A stretch of DNA of 64,000 nucleotides, taken from Tolypeutes matacus. Its lineage: Eukaryota > Chordata > Mammalia > Cingulata > Chlamyphoridae. Positions 40,802-51,439 of the stretch are shown here, in pieces. Location: assembly GCA_026826555.1 (NCBI GenBank), contig JAKSZT010054568.1, forward strand, positions 9,540,196 through 9,604,195, given 5' to 3'. Position 1 is the first letter of the stretch, and every line of letters begins with the position of its first letter. A program made the position numbers and the translations under genes. The notes under the pieces are model-generated. The model saw only the letters and a program-made list of their open reading frames with translations, was not told the DNA's origin and made no database searches.

Positions 40802-40890
40802 CTTAATTTAACTTTATCCTTCTTAGGAATAGCTTCCCCATGCTTAGAGAGAGAGAGAAGAAAACAAAGCAAAAAAAAAAAAATAAGCTA
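40802..40890. repeat. Shared block A, second copy, plus A-rich run
   Basis: 'aatttaactttatccttcttaggaatagcttcccc' followed by a (GA)n stretch and A13. Matches 38912-38950 at about 32 of 36 positions; sequence upstream of the two copies is not similar. Confidence 0.6.
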
Positions 40891-42429
40891 AAAATCGCGT
40901 TTCCACAGGCAGCAGACACGGAGGCTGCCTTCACGGGCCACGCCACAAGCTGCAAGGCTTGAAGGAGAGGAAACGCGCTGCCTGCTTCTGGAGGGCCGAA
41001 CCGTGGTGTGGGCAGGCCGGCTGCCTCCGAGGTCTCCAGGAAGCACCTGCTGCACGCCTCGCCCCTGGTTTCTGCCAGTTTAAGGCAATGCTTGGCGTCC
41101 GTGGCTGGTGGCAGCATAGCTTTCTCCTCTGCCCCCACGATCGCGTGTGTCGGTCCACCTGTGTCCAATTCTCCCCTTCTCATAAGGTCCACCCTGATCT
41201 TAACTAATCAAAGATCCTGTTTCCAAACAGCGCCACAAGGATTCACGGGCCCAGGGTGAAGCCTCCATTAGGGGGGAAAGAGAACGCACTCTGGGGCCAG
41301 CGCCCTGAAGCGGCGCCTCCTCGCCGTGGAGAGGACTGCGTGAACCAGCACACCCAGCGCGGCAGCAAGAAGTCTGTCCCCACATCTCTGTGCTTGAAAT
41401 TATCCCGATACTCGAAGGACCCCGGCACACTCACCTAAGATGCTGTTATCACTGGGGAGAGATTTTCAGGCCCAGCTTCCCCTAGGAATCCTTCTGCTAA
41501 TGGTAGGGTACACCCATCCCACAGGTGCCGCCAGGTCCAGTGCTCAGTGCTTCCCTACATCGTCTCCGTGAGCCCTTGGACAAACCCCACCTGGGCACGG
41601 CAAAGCCAGAGTCGGCACAGGAGCCGCTGACTCGGGACACGGAGGCGTAAGTGCTTCTGCCTCTCCAGTGAGCACGCTGCTGTGAGGCCCCCCTGACCCC
41701 AGGTACACCCTGGGCTCACAGCCTGGGCCCCACTCGCCATGGCTGTGGACGTGAGCCTCAGCCCGGGTGCTGGGCACCCTCCAGTGTACAGGGAGGGTGC
41801 TTACGCTCTCTTGGATGGGGATCAGATAAGATGATGTGTGCAAAGCTCCTACACTCGCGGAGCTTTGTAGGCTGGTGGAGGGGGGCAAACGGCTCTGCCT
41901 CCCAGGAGCGGGCGGTTAATGGGAAGTGGCCTTAGAAAGGTGGCCTGGTGACGAGGGTGGAGTTCCTGGGCTAAGCAGGCTCTGCCTGTCTAACGTGGGC
42001 TGTGCAGCCAGTTGTCTCCCCCTGCGTCTCTCCGCAGAGGCCCTGCAGCATCCAGAGGATTAGCTAAGAAAGGCCACACAGCTTTTGAAATTGCTTTTTG
42101 TAAACTGAAGCCGCCTTCTGCAACAGCGCAGCCCTGAAAGCCCACCTCTGCTGTGCGCTGCCGTCGCCAGTGCTGCCGGGACGCCAGCTCTGCCGTCGCA
42201 AAGGCTTCTTGGTCCTAGAAGCCAAGCCCCACAAGGGGACTTTGATTCCTTAGGCCATCTTTCCACTTCCTGGGCTCTGTAATCTCTTCCCCAGGTGTCT
42301 CGCCCTAGTGACAAGGACCCCCTGGACCAGGAGACATGTCGGAATGTTCCAGGTCTACGGCTTCCCCTCCCTCAGGTTGCTCCCCTCCAGCCTAGCTGCC
42401 AAACAGCTCGAGTCATCCTTCAGCAAGTC
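40891..42429. other. Intergenic, GC-rich, no gene
   Basis: 1.5 kb with many overlapping frames (longest 129 codons, minus, 40803-41192) but no domain, repeat or RNA gene recognised. Confidence 0.45.
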
Positions 42430-42870
42430 AGACTTGGTCCCTTTTGTGCTTAAAACATCTCCCCTGGTTCCCCATTGTCTATAAAATAAGGTCCAGCTCC
42501 GCCACGGTACGGCCGGGCCCAGCCGCCTCCCACCACAGGGCCCCCAGGCCCCCGGGTGCTTCTGGAAGGGCTTGTGCTCTGCTCCTCTACATTTGGCCCT
42601 TTGGCCACTGCCTTCCTGCATCTGCTTCTGACAACTCCCACTGACCGATGCCTTACAACGCAGCCCAGCCTCCTCCTGGTGGACTGAAGCCCCCTCCCCT
42701 GAGCTCTAGCAGGTCCTTGCGGCCCCTCTTTTACAGCTTCAGTGGCACCCGCTGGGAATAATCTCTGCCTCCTCCATGCAGGTTGACCCTCGGGGGCTGG
42801 GACCCTGTGCTATTCCGTTTTGGATCACAAGTGCAGGGTCTGGGGCAGACAGGGTGCTCAGTAAATTCTT
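42430..42870 (+). repeat. L2 3' part, sense
   Basis: 'cttttgtgcttaaaacatctcccctggttccccattgtctataaaataaggtccagc' equals L2 'cttaaaaccttccatggctccccattgcctacaggataaagtcc'. It continues 'gtgctctgctcctctacatttggccctttggcc' and ends 'ggggcagacagggtgctcagtaaattc'. Confidence 0.75.
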
Positions 42871-42966
42871 GGGGAAGAAGAGAAGGGAAGAGAAAGTGAA
42901 AGGAGAGAGAGGGGAGGGGAAGGGAGGGGGGGGAGGGGACGGAAAGCAAAATGAGACAGAAAGAGA
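42871..42966 (+). repeat. Polypurine tract
   Basis: About 95 bp almost entirely A/G on the plus strand, with GGGGAGGGGAAGGGAGGGGGGGGAGGGG near 42911-42938. A candidate G-quadruplex or triplex-forming sequence, following the L2 3' end. Confidence 0.85.
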
Positions 42967-43648
42967 AACAAAGCCTCAGCTCCGAAGCCCTTGGCTGCAG
43001 GGGCCTTCCCGGCTCCTGGCGTGCCAAGCCTTGGAGCACATGCCCACCTGGCACTGCACAGTGGGGTGGAGTTTCCTGGGCCAGATCAGTCTGGATTCTA
43101 TAGTTTCACTCGTGCACATATACTTCCTGCCTTTTGAAACTAAGTCACGGCTAGGACATCAGCTCACTTACCAAGCGTCCAGATTCGCCGTAACCGGCCT
43201 TTGGGGAGCTCAGCCACCAATTCAGAAGAGAATGGATGGACGGACGGACGGACTCACGGTGGGCAGAGCAGCTGTGGCCACCCCCGTGCCTGAATCCTCA
43301 TGAGCACCTGGCACTCCCACCGGGATTCTATGGCCTTACAATGTTCAGGAAACCCAGAAGCTTCTGGTTGGTTAGCCCTCGTGGACCTTCCCCAGGAATT
43401 TGTCCTGCTTCTTTCCCCCTCTTCTTTAGAGCTGTCTTTCCTGTCTGCTCACTCTATACCCAGGATTTGTACTCACTTATCTCCCAAGAAGAGCGGCAGA
43501 ACAGGCCGTCTCACCAACTCCACGAGGCTCACTGTGCCCTAAACAAGCCCCTGGACTGCTCTGTGCAGGGACATTGCAGGAGTCTGGTGCAGGAGGAGAC
43601 CACTGGCCTGGGGGGCGGGGGCTGGGCCCTCACACCGGCCCTTCCTGG
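42967..43648. other. Intergenic with (GGAC)n microsatellite
   Basis: A GGAT/GGAC tetranucleotide run lies at 43233-43253. The rest is unassigned GC-rich sequence with chance frames. Confidence 0.5.
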
Positions 43649-43649
43649 G

Positions 43650-43935
43650 GGCGATGGTCAGCTTCATTAGCTTCATGCGCCACCTTGGCCGGCTGCAGTG
43701 CCCAGTTATTTGATGTGTCGTTGTGACAGTATTTCATGGATGTGGTTAACGCCTGCAACCAGCGGACCTTAAGTAAAGGAGATTATTCTCGACAGTGTGG
43801 GTGGGCCTCCAACCAGATGAAGGTCTCAAAACCAAGTGCTGAGGTTTCCCTGGGGAAAACACTCTGCCTCTAGACGGAAGCGTCCGTCCTGCCCAACAGT
43901 GTCCAGCCTGCTGGCCTGCCCTGCAGGGGCCAGAG
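43650..43935 (+). mobile_element. Second copy of the LTR-like repeat, sense
   Basis: 'gatggtcagcttcattagcttcatgcgccaccttggcc', 'gcccagttatttgatg', 'agtaaaggagattattctcgacagtgtgggtgggcctccaaccagatgaagg' and 'ccagcctgctggcctgccctgcagg' belong to the same family as 10041-10490, preserving the middle part that the other copy lacks. Confidence 0.65.
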
Positions 43936-44394
43936 TGCCAGCCCGTCCCTTGAATTAAGTCTCTTTGTGCATCAATAGCTCCACTGCTCTCAGAGGCACT
44001 GCCCTCGTGGGGAGCACGGGAGGGCTGAGGCTTGGCAGCGCCTCCTTCACAGAGCTGCTGGACAGCCAAGAGCCAGCAGAGACAACAAACGTGGAGACGT
44101 TCCGCTGGGTTAAGGACTCTGATGATCCCAAACTCTCCACTGGCTCTGCAGGAGGGTCGGAACCTCCTCCCAGGCCCTCCTCCTCGGTTCTTCAGCTGTC
44201 CACGGAGCGGCAGACCCACTTCACGCCTGAGCTTCCCCTTTCCAGCACGCAGACCCAAAGGTGCTGCCGAACAACCACGTATTCCTAACGCACTCGGTTT
44301 CACAAGCATCTGTGGGACTGACGGCGTAGCATCCTGGTCTCCAGTAAATCCCAGACCCGAGGCTAAAAGCCGCCTGAGCTCGCCGGGCAACTGG
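43936..44394. other. Intergenic, GC-rich
   Basis: No element recognised. A 214-codon minus frame (43746-44390) spans the LTR-like repeat and this segment without a domain. Confidence 0.45.
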
Positions 44395-44560
44395 GTTTGT
44401 TTTTAGGATTAAATAAGATAAATGTGCCTGGACAGGACTTTTTGAAGGAATGCTGCCATAATTTGTTAAGCTGCCTTCTGTCTGATATTTTACTTTTTGG
44501 AGTTGAAATAAACATTTTAAAAAGAGCAGAGGTCAAAGGGCTTGGGAAGTAAAGGTGAGT
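44395..44560. promoter_or_regulatory. Candidate conserved non-coding element
   Basis: AT-rich non-repetitive island: 'taggattaaataagataaatgtgcc' (GATA core), 'tgccataatttgttaagctgcc', 'gttgaaataaacattttaaaaag'. A GTGAGT donor-like site follows at 44553. Enhancer or untranslated exon both possible; no decisive evidence. Confidence 0.3.
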
Positions 44561-44870
44561 GCCAGAGACCCAAGGACTGGCAGCCCCTATCCCGAAAGGT
44601 GGGAGGGGAAGCTGTTCCCCGCCAGGGCAAGAGGCTGGCAAACCGCAGGGCAGCCCTGTCTGCAACCCAGTGATGCACCAGCTGCTTCTCAGGACCCCCT
44701 GGCAGAGCCAGCCCCTGGCATGGCCAGGCCATGAGGGGCTTCCGAGCGTGTCACGTCCAATACACAGACTGGACCCTGGGGGGCCACAGACTCTCTCCCC
44801 CAAAAGTGAAATCCTTTAGAAATGGGTGAATTCAGTTCAATATTTGTGCTTCTTGTGTATAACCCTGATG
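44561..44870. other. Intergenic, nothing recognised
   Basis: GC-rich; chance frames only. Confidence 0.45.
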
Positions 44871-45060
44871 ATAATGATTAAAATACCTAACGTGTTAAGT
44901 GCTCTCTATAAGCCGGGTTTTGTTCAACCTACATTAATTTATTTCATAATCTAAACAATGCTTTGAGAGCAAGATGATTGTCTGTTTTACAGAGAGTGAA
45001 ATTGTGGCAGAAAGGTTGAAAAACTCATCCACTGGAACAGAGCTAAGAAGGATGGAGCTT
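44871..45060 (-). repeat. MIR/L2-type fragment, antisense
   Basis: 'aaatacctaacgtgttaagtgctctctataagccgggttttgttcaacctacattaatttatttcataatc' then 'gattgtctgttttacagagagtgaaattgtggcag...aactcatccactggaacagagctaagaaggatgg' follow antisense MIR. Confidence 0.6.
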
Positions 45061-45685
45061 GGAGAGGATGTGTTGTTGATTTTTAGGGTTACTTCTATCA
45101 AAAATTTTAAAACAGATAGTATTTTAGCTTTTGTGATGTGAACATTCATTCATACGATACATCAGGTTGCCTAAAGATAGTAGATAAATGTCACAGTGCT
45201 GCATTATCCTCCCACACGCTGGCTTCATAAGCCCTCGCATCAAACCACATGTCTGTGCCACGTCTTGGAAGGCATAAGCTTGTGATCTCCGACTCTCTCT
45301 GCTCAGTGCAATCATTCAGTTTGTTTGAAACTGTTCCAGTCCCATTTGATCCAATAGCCATTAATTCCCTGACTTCACTCCTAACCCCTGGACATCTGTT
45401 TCTTTAATTGCTTGTGTTTCTCTCCCTGGAGGCTTGGTGGCTTCTGTTAGCATTTACTTCTCACATACTGTCTTCGGTTAAAAATCTTTAAAGCAAATGA
45501 TAACCCACATTGTTTCCTGAAATCTTAAGATACACTCTCAGCTCTCTGCTAAACAGGTAAGACGATTTTCCCTTTGACTTTTAATGCCAGGAATAAGTCT
45601 GCAGGGTTTTTGGTGTTTTTTATGCTTTTGGTTTTTTTTAAAATTATTCAATAGCCACACTCTTTCCCAACCAGCCTATTTTCTA
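45061..45685. other. AT-rich intergenic
   Basis: No element assigned. 45340-45560 is non-repetitive with 'ccattaattccctg' and 'ttaattgcttgtgtttc', possibly regulatory, weakly supported. Confidence 0.4.
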
Positions 45686-45689
45686 TTTA

Positions 45690-45960
45690 TCCTTAAAGAC
45701 TCATCTCCTGAGTCGCCTCCTCCAGGAAGCCTCTCTGACTGCCCACGCTGTGTCAGAAGCCACTTCTTGACACTTTCCGCATGCTGTCCTGCATTCCCTG
45801 TCATAGGTCTCTCCACACACCACGGAATTTTCCACGTGAACCGGCCTGTGAGCTTCTTTGGGACAAGGACTGTCTCTTTTTTTATCTCTTCCTCTCCTGG
45901 GCTTAACAGTGTATGGCACACGGTCAATGTTAAATGTCCATGACATTTCATGAGTTAATG
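45690..45960 (+). repeat. L2 3' end, sense
   Basis: 'aagactcatctcctgagtcgcctcctccaggaagcctctctgactgcc', then 'gtgagcttctttgggacaaggactgtctc' and 'gggcttaacagtgtatggcacacggtcaatgttaaatg' is a well-preserved L2 3' end. Confidence 0.85.
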
Positions 45961-47325
45961 GACCTCAAGTGCAGACAAGTAGCACTTGGGTCATTAGCTA
46001 GTTCCAAACTCTGAACACCCTCCGTGGTGCTTGTTTCCACCTCCATGAACGGGGCGTGAGATGCACCCAGAGAACTTGTGCAATAATTCAGGCACTCACG
46101 AGCGGTGAGTGTTCATGTTGACAGCCTTGGTCGTTGCTCAACAAGCCTTGATTGGATGATGGCCCGAGTGGCTGAATTAATTCATCAGTAACTCATTCAT
46201 TAGGAAAATACTGTTTTTTAAGGCAGGTACCCCTTAGTCTGTGCCTGCATCTCTCCTTAAAGCGCACAGGTGAAGGCAAGAAAGTTCCAACACCCAGATG
46301 CTCCCAGACATCCCAGTGCTTGCCAGCAGGGGCACGCAGGACTTGGAGGTCTAACCAGACTTTTCAAATGTCGCCCAGTTTCCCCCATTTCATCTTCGTT
46401 TCTGTAAGGCAGGTGGAACAGGACCGTGCACGGCCTTGGAACGCAAGGTGCAAGCGAGGGCCTCAGGTGGCAATGACTCTGACGAGACCATGTGGCCCAG
46501 AGCCCTGGCCTGCCTGTGGCAAGGACGTGGCAGCTCCCACCTGCTGCTGCGAGGTGCTGCCTCAGCCGCCCGTCTACACCGCTGCCTTCAGGCTCAGAGA
46601 GTCGGGGAGCAGCCGTGAGAACTCCCGGAGGGCATCTGGGAGCGTGGAAAGGGCCAGGAGACCTGGTTCCTGGGCTAACGCCGCCATTCCACGCCCATGT
46701 CCTCCTGGACAAGCCCACTCCCCTCTCCTCGCCTGGCTTCTCCAGGACAGCGGCAGCGGATCACCAGATCAGGACGCTGGGATTCTGGAAGAGTGGCTGG
46801 CTCATCCCACTGCCCTCTTCCACCGATGTGGGGGCACGGCTCTCAGAGCCCTTTTCCTGGGGGCCCAGCCTCTGAAGCGGTCTTAGGAGACTAATCCTAC
46901 CGACCACCCTGTCTCTAGAAGACGTCCAGGTTTTCAAGGTTAAGATGACGGCCATCTCGCTTACTGGAGTCTGAATCATCCCTAAGTGTGCCGGTGCAAA
47001 AGCCACGCGACCTAGCCTCGCTTCCTTGTGAGCGTACGTGGCCACCGTGGACAGCAAGGCTGTCTCTACCTATTAAAGCTACACACCCTGAAGTGCTTCC
47101 CTGGAACACTTGCTCTCCCGAGCCCTGGGAAGCAAGGTCCCTGAATCAATGTCTGTCACAGACCCAGAAGTTGGCTTACATTTGCTTTGTTCTGTAAAGG
47201 AGTTAAAGGGAAAAAAAAGCAGCAAAAGCTTTGATAGAAAGAGGCTAGTCCAAATGTCCTGTGTAAAACATACTTTATACTTCTAGAAAGTCTGAGATTG
47301 ATTTCTTTAAAAAAAATTCCCTAGA
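45961..47325. other. Intergenic, no gene
   Basis: GC-rich with frames up to 188 codons (46320-46886) lacking domains. 46180-46215 ('tcatcagtaactcattcattagg') may be an L2/MIR scrap. Confidence 0.45.
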
Positions 47326-47329
47326 CAGA

Positions 47330-47855
47330 TATTTCACCTAAGAGGAAATAAGGTAATTAATAAATACAAGGGAAAATGTAGGATTTTTTGTTAATAATCA
47401 AAGAAAAGCAAATTTAATTTACCCATGAACTATCATTTTATCACACACACACACAAATACCAACATTTTAAAAAATCCCAAAACCCTTAAAGCTGGCAAA
47501 GTTAGGTGGAACTAGTACACTTGTATCTTGATAACATAATAAATTGACACAGCCCATTGGAAAATTATATAATAGCATGTAGCAAAGTATTTAAGCCTTT
47601 CATGCTACTTTTTCCCCTCTGAAAATGTATTATGAAAAGATAAAATTTAGAGAAAATGCTTTCTAATTTTGGTTACAATTGTAAAAATGGTAAAAATTTT
47701 AAATATTCCCCAAGTGGAAGATGGCCATCCACATATCTGAATATTGTTCAGCCATCAAAAATGGCCTTTATGGCACTCAAACATTTCTATTATAAAATTA
47801 AGAAGGTGAAAATCAAGATACAGATTGCTCTGTTTACCGTGGCAGCACTTCTGTA
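47330..47855 (+). mobile_element. L1M 3' fragment, sense
   Basis: Sense L1 words: 'aagaaaagcaaatttaatttaccc...tatcattttatcac', 'aaagctggcaaagttagg', 'cattggaaaattatataatagc', 'ccaagtggaagatggccatcc' and 'gaatattgttcagccatcaaaaatgg'. A short (AC)n lies at 47441-47456. Decayed. Confidence 0.65.
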
Positions 47856-48169
47856 AAAGCGCGTGTGTGTGTGAGCAGAAACCAACACGGCGTAGAAACA
47901 TAGAAAAACAAAGACACTGTGTCAGGGCGGTGGGATTTGCTCTTCCCATGTAAAAAGCTTTTGAAACTCTGATTTTCGACAGACGAGGCCAGCCGTCCTC
48001 TGTGACGTTGCTGTGGGCGCTGTCTGATGCCGCGGGCATCGCCGTTCTAGGAAGCCCAGGGCTGGGGTTTGGGGCACGTGACCACAGGACACCAAGGAGA
48101 GTGTCTGACCTTCACGGAACTGTGAAGCAAATCTCAAATGTTGCCACCTGTCAGCCTGCAAGAAAAATA

Positions 48170-48450
48170 TTACTTTAGAATTTTCGAGAAAAATAATCTC
48201 CAAATAGTCTTATACCCGCTTTGACCAGTTCTCAAAGTCATACTCATTTGCTCCATCACCGGCCGTCTGGGAAACAAAACTCTCAGGGAGCTCACACGTG
48301 CTGGCGCCGGCACAAGGCTGGTTCTGACGTGAGGATGGGGTCTAGCCACTCTTTGATTCGAGAACAATAAGTGGCAATTAAGTGAGGAGATTCCTTTGCC
48401 AATCTTCAGAGCAAAAGGAAACTGATTTAGCGGAGCCAGCCGGGGTTTCA
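48170..48450. promoter_or_regulatory. Candidate enhancer with TCF/SOX/NKX motif cluster
   Basis: In 34 bp stand CTTTGAT (TCF/LEF core, 48351-48357), AACAAT (SOX core, 48363-48368) and CAATTAAGTG (NKX2-like, 48375-48384). Upstream is AT-rich unique sequence ('gaaaaataatctccaaatagtc'). The motifs are seen; factor binding and conservation are inference. Confidence 0.4.
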
Positions 48451-48489
48451 ACATGCAGCTCTCCTCTCGGAGACGTTGGCCCCTGCCTG

Positions 48490-48740
48490 GCGATGAGGCG
48501 CTCTTTAAAATTCAGCTGCGTCTCGGGGCATGGGTAGCTTTCCAAGCCCAGAACTTTCCCCTGGACTTTTATTCACTGGCTTGTCAATCAGATGTTCAAC
48601 TTCCCTTTAAAGTTTAAGCCTTATTAACCTACACACTGGATTTGACTGCTGATAGGCCGGTGCAGACAAAGGGAGACCCCGCTCAGGTTCCAAATCCTGT
48701 CATCCTGGTTCAGCTCCCCACAGACTCCCTGGAAGGGATG
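48490..48740. promoter_or_regulatory. Candidate conserved non-coding element
   Basis: 'ggacttttattcactggcttgtcaatcag', 'ccctttaaagtttaagccttattaacc', 'ggatttgactgctgatagg': non-repetitive, without frame, with TTTATT, GTCAATCA (PBX/MEIS-like TGATTGAC on the other strand) and TTTAAAG. Separated from the preceding block by about 40 bp. Confidence 0.35.
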
Positions 48741-49190
48741 AAAGGGTCACTCACATGTCTCGTCATCTGAACACAGGCAGTGAGAGGACGGCGTTTAAAA
48801 AAAAAAGGCTGTGGAGGCCCTGCCGATTGAGACATCTTGGCGAAACACAGCTCTGCTCCCAAGCGGGCGGCTGGGACGAGCGCGAGCGCCCAGCGTGACG
48901 TCACAGGCTCCGGCGGGAGTGTGCTGTGCGCGCCATGTGCGAGATCGGAACCAGACGTACGCTTGGCACAGGCCCCCGTCTCAGAGGCGGGCCAGCGTTG
49001 CCCAGATACCGGTGGAAAGTCACATCCAGGCTTGGGGGCGCCTCGTTGAGAAGCTTCTAGCAGGAAAGTTAGTGCAACCCGTGGAGACGGCTTAGATGTC
49101 AAAAAATACGGTCTCCGTGCCCGGAGCAGGGGAAAGGGCAGTGCGTGGCCCTCCAGGGACTGCCGCCGTGCTTTGGTTTCCCTCTCTTTG
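48741..49190. other. GC-rich segment with scattered CpGs
   Basis: 'gggacgagcgcgagcgcccagcgtgacgtcac' includes a perfect CRE, TGACGTCA (48896-48903). Frames of 94-130 codons lack domains. A CRE in CpG-rich DNA can mark a promoter, but no exon could be tied to it. Confidence 0.4.
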
Positions 49191-49194
49191 TGCC

Positions 49195-49560
49195 ATCACA
49201 GCAGAGTGCTCCTACAGCTTCCCGCCCCCCATTACCGAGAGGCTTGGCACCTCCGTCACTTTCCACAAATGCTGGATTAAAAACAAAATAACGTATACAT
49301 CCCTAATGAGTGGGAGCTGGCTGGAGGAACCCGAGACAGACAGCGCCGCAGACAGGGAAATACACAAATAAGATTCCTTTCTATCACTTTCCGGAGAGTC
49401 GCTGCTTCCCAAAGCAAGATGCAGCAAGAGTGGAGAGAAAAAGAGCCTAGCGTTTCAGTAAGTTGTCTCGACGCTCGCTCTCCCCGCTATTTTAAATAGT
49501 ATAATCAGGTCGCATTCCTCAGATTCCAACTTATCCTAGAAATAGGAGGGAACATGGAAG
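49195..49560. promoter_or_regulatory. Candidate conserved non-coding element
   Basis: 'atgctggattaaaaacaaaataacg' (GGATTA, OTX/PITX-type core), 'catccctaatgagtggg', 'gctattttaaatagtataatcagg' (near-palindromic MEF2-like CTATTTTAAATAG). No repeat, no domain in the 91-codon frame at 49096-49371. Confidence 0.33.
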
Positions 49561-50185
49561 ATGCCACTGGAAGCCAGTTCCTGCCCCAGCGGCAAACTCT
49601 GAACGTGCCGGTCGGCAGGCTCGGGGGTCTTCCACACAGAGCAGCCGGGGCCCCCGTCCCAGCCAGGGACCTTCACTGCCTCCGAGCTCCACTCTCACGC
49701 CAGGCTGTCAACTGTTACTCAGTGGAGGGGCAGGAGGGAAGTGGGCGTTCCCATTTTATTGAATTTACTCTATTCATATGTCTTCTGTTTGATTCTATAT
49801 TAAGTTACATTACCCATGTAATTAAAAAAGAGGGGAATCGAAAAACAAATTCCTGCTGCCACACCTCCTAAATGGTAGCCTGGATGCCAGCCCGGCCCAG
49901 CCCAGCTTTCCCACACTCCTGGGACGCTGGAACGTGGTCTGTGGGCTCAGCGGCTGAGGCTGGGGTGGGGTGGTGGGGGGCGGAGGCCTGACCAGCCAGG
50001 TGGCCCAGGCTGACACACCGGGTGTGAGAACACCGAGTCGGTCCGGTTGGCAAGGAAAGCTACTGCCCTGGATTCTCCCCATCTCCACACAGGAAGGTTT
50101 CTTTTACGGCCGCAGGTCTAATCTAAGTGCCAGCAGTGCTGTTTCGGTCCCCTGGCGGAGGCCGTGAGGGGCGTCTGCACAGTTC
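49561..50185. other. Intergenic
   Basis: GC-rich with an AT-rich insert at 49755-49835 ('ttattgaatttactctattcatatg', 'catgtaattaaaaaag'). Nothing assigned. Confidence 0.4.
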
Positions 50186-50189
50186 ATGG

Positions 50190-50530
50190 CTAGGAGAAAC
50201 TCTTCACACATGCTGCTCATTAACTCTGGAATTACGTGGTGAATCAAAAGTCCTGGGGTTGAGTAAATACTGAGAATTAGCTCATTAGTCAAAAAGCTGA
50301 CTTTATTCTCTTAATCCTTATTAAGGGAATCATAGTGATTTCCTTAAGGAAAAAAGCAAGAGAAAATAAAACAAGTCATAGTTTCTGTTTCAGGAAACCT
50401 GGATTCAGATAGGCTGTTGTTCAGTTATTCTATGGTAGCTCCTTTTAGTGAAAACAAATCACAATGATGTAAAGACTGATATTATTTCTTTTAGTGCTTA
50501 TTGAAGGTGTGGCAGCAATTCACGGATTTT
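50190..50530. promoter_or_regulatory. Candidate regulatory block with palindrome
   Basis: Unique AT-rich sequence with 'gctcattaactctggaattacg', 'attagctcattagtc' and 'tctcttaatccttattaagggaatc'. It carries a perfect 14-bp palindrome TTTCCTTAAGGAAA (50339-50352), two inverted ETS-type TTCC cores. It lies directly upstream of an exon-like segment. Confidence 0.35.
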
Positions 50531-50543
50531 TTTTTTAACCTAG

Positions 50544-50695
50544 GGGAGAGCGCGGACGCAGGCCCCCACTACCACAAATTGTGCAGTCGAGTTTCCCACA
50601 TTTGGGGAAATCGCAGGGGTCAGCACGTCTGGAGTGCAATGGATAAGCCTCGCCCTGGGAAAACCACCCTCGCGATCACGGTATCTCCCCTGCAG
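50544..50695 (+). other. Putative exon (non-coding or unknown gene)
   Basis: Left border: a T10 tract (50527-50536), then 'aacctag|g', a good 3' splice site with AG at 50542-50543. Right border: 'ctgcag|gtaagt', a near-consensus 5' splice site at 50696. The 152-nt interval is open in one plus frame (ESADAGPHYHKLCS..., about 50 codons), with no protein family that I recognise and no start or partner exon found nearby. Could be an exon of a long non-coding RNA, of an unknown gene, or chance. Confidence 0.25.
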
Positions 50696-51300
50696 GTAAG
50701 TATCATGGGTTTTTTTAAAAGAGGAATTTATAAAAGAAGAAAAGGAAAGAAATTGCTCTCTGAGGCTGCCAGCTTCTCCCATTTCCAGATCCTGGGGTCA
50801 GGTGAGAACTATTTGTGGTGCCTTTGCCACTCCCCCCCCCTTCCTCTACACAATTTCCTTCCCAGGTGGCCGAGCCAAGCAAGGTCCTTTATGGAACACA
50901 GGAGTGGCGATGAAGTCATTCCCCACCTCTGAGGACCCCTCCTCTCCAAAACCTGGGGCTGGCCTGGAGGGTCAGCTGCCGAAGCCTGGGAGCCCCGGGT
51001 GCGGGCCCCCAACCCTGCCGGTCAAGGCCAAAGCTCTCCTTCCAGGCTCCAGGACTCCCGTCAGGGACATTCCTCCAAGGACACCTGCAGGGTGAGGCCA
51101 GCGTCCTGAGCCGTGAGCACGCAGGGGGGCCCGAGGCTGTCGAGGGGTTTGGCGGCAGCTTCCAGGGTGGGCTTCGAGTCTCTCTCCTTGGGAAGCTGTC
51201 GCGGGCAGGGTGGCCTGGGGCCACCAAGGTCTTGTAGCCCAGCTGCTCCTTAGACACAGGCGGCAGCAGGGCAGAGGGCCTTGGAACTCAGCCATCAAAC
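50696..51300. other. GC-rich intergenic
   Basis: No element or further exon recognised. Overlapping chance frames. Confidence 0.4.
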
Positions 51301-51304
51301 AGCG

Positions 51305-51395
51305 CTTGCGAGACGACTTGCGAGACTTCTGGGGTTAGCCTCTAGGAGCCTCCTTTTCCTCACCTGCACCGTGGGTACAGTACTTCCACGACAGA
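51305..51395 (+). repeat. MIR fragment, sense
   Basis: 'gacttctggggttagcctctaggagcctccttttcctcacctgcaccgtgggtacagtacttcc' resembles the MIR core 'cttaacctctctgagcctcagtttcctcatctgtaaaatgggtac'. Confidence 0.5.
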
Positions 51396-51439
51396 GAAGT
51401 TCTATCAGCTTGGAAGTGGAGACATAAATGGAAGATTAA

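Noticed and set aside
43746..44390. 214-codon minus-strand frame
   Set aside because: Spans the LTR-like repeat at 43.65-43.94 kb and GC-rich flank; no domain.
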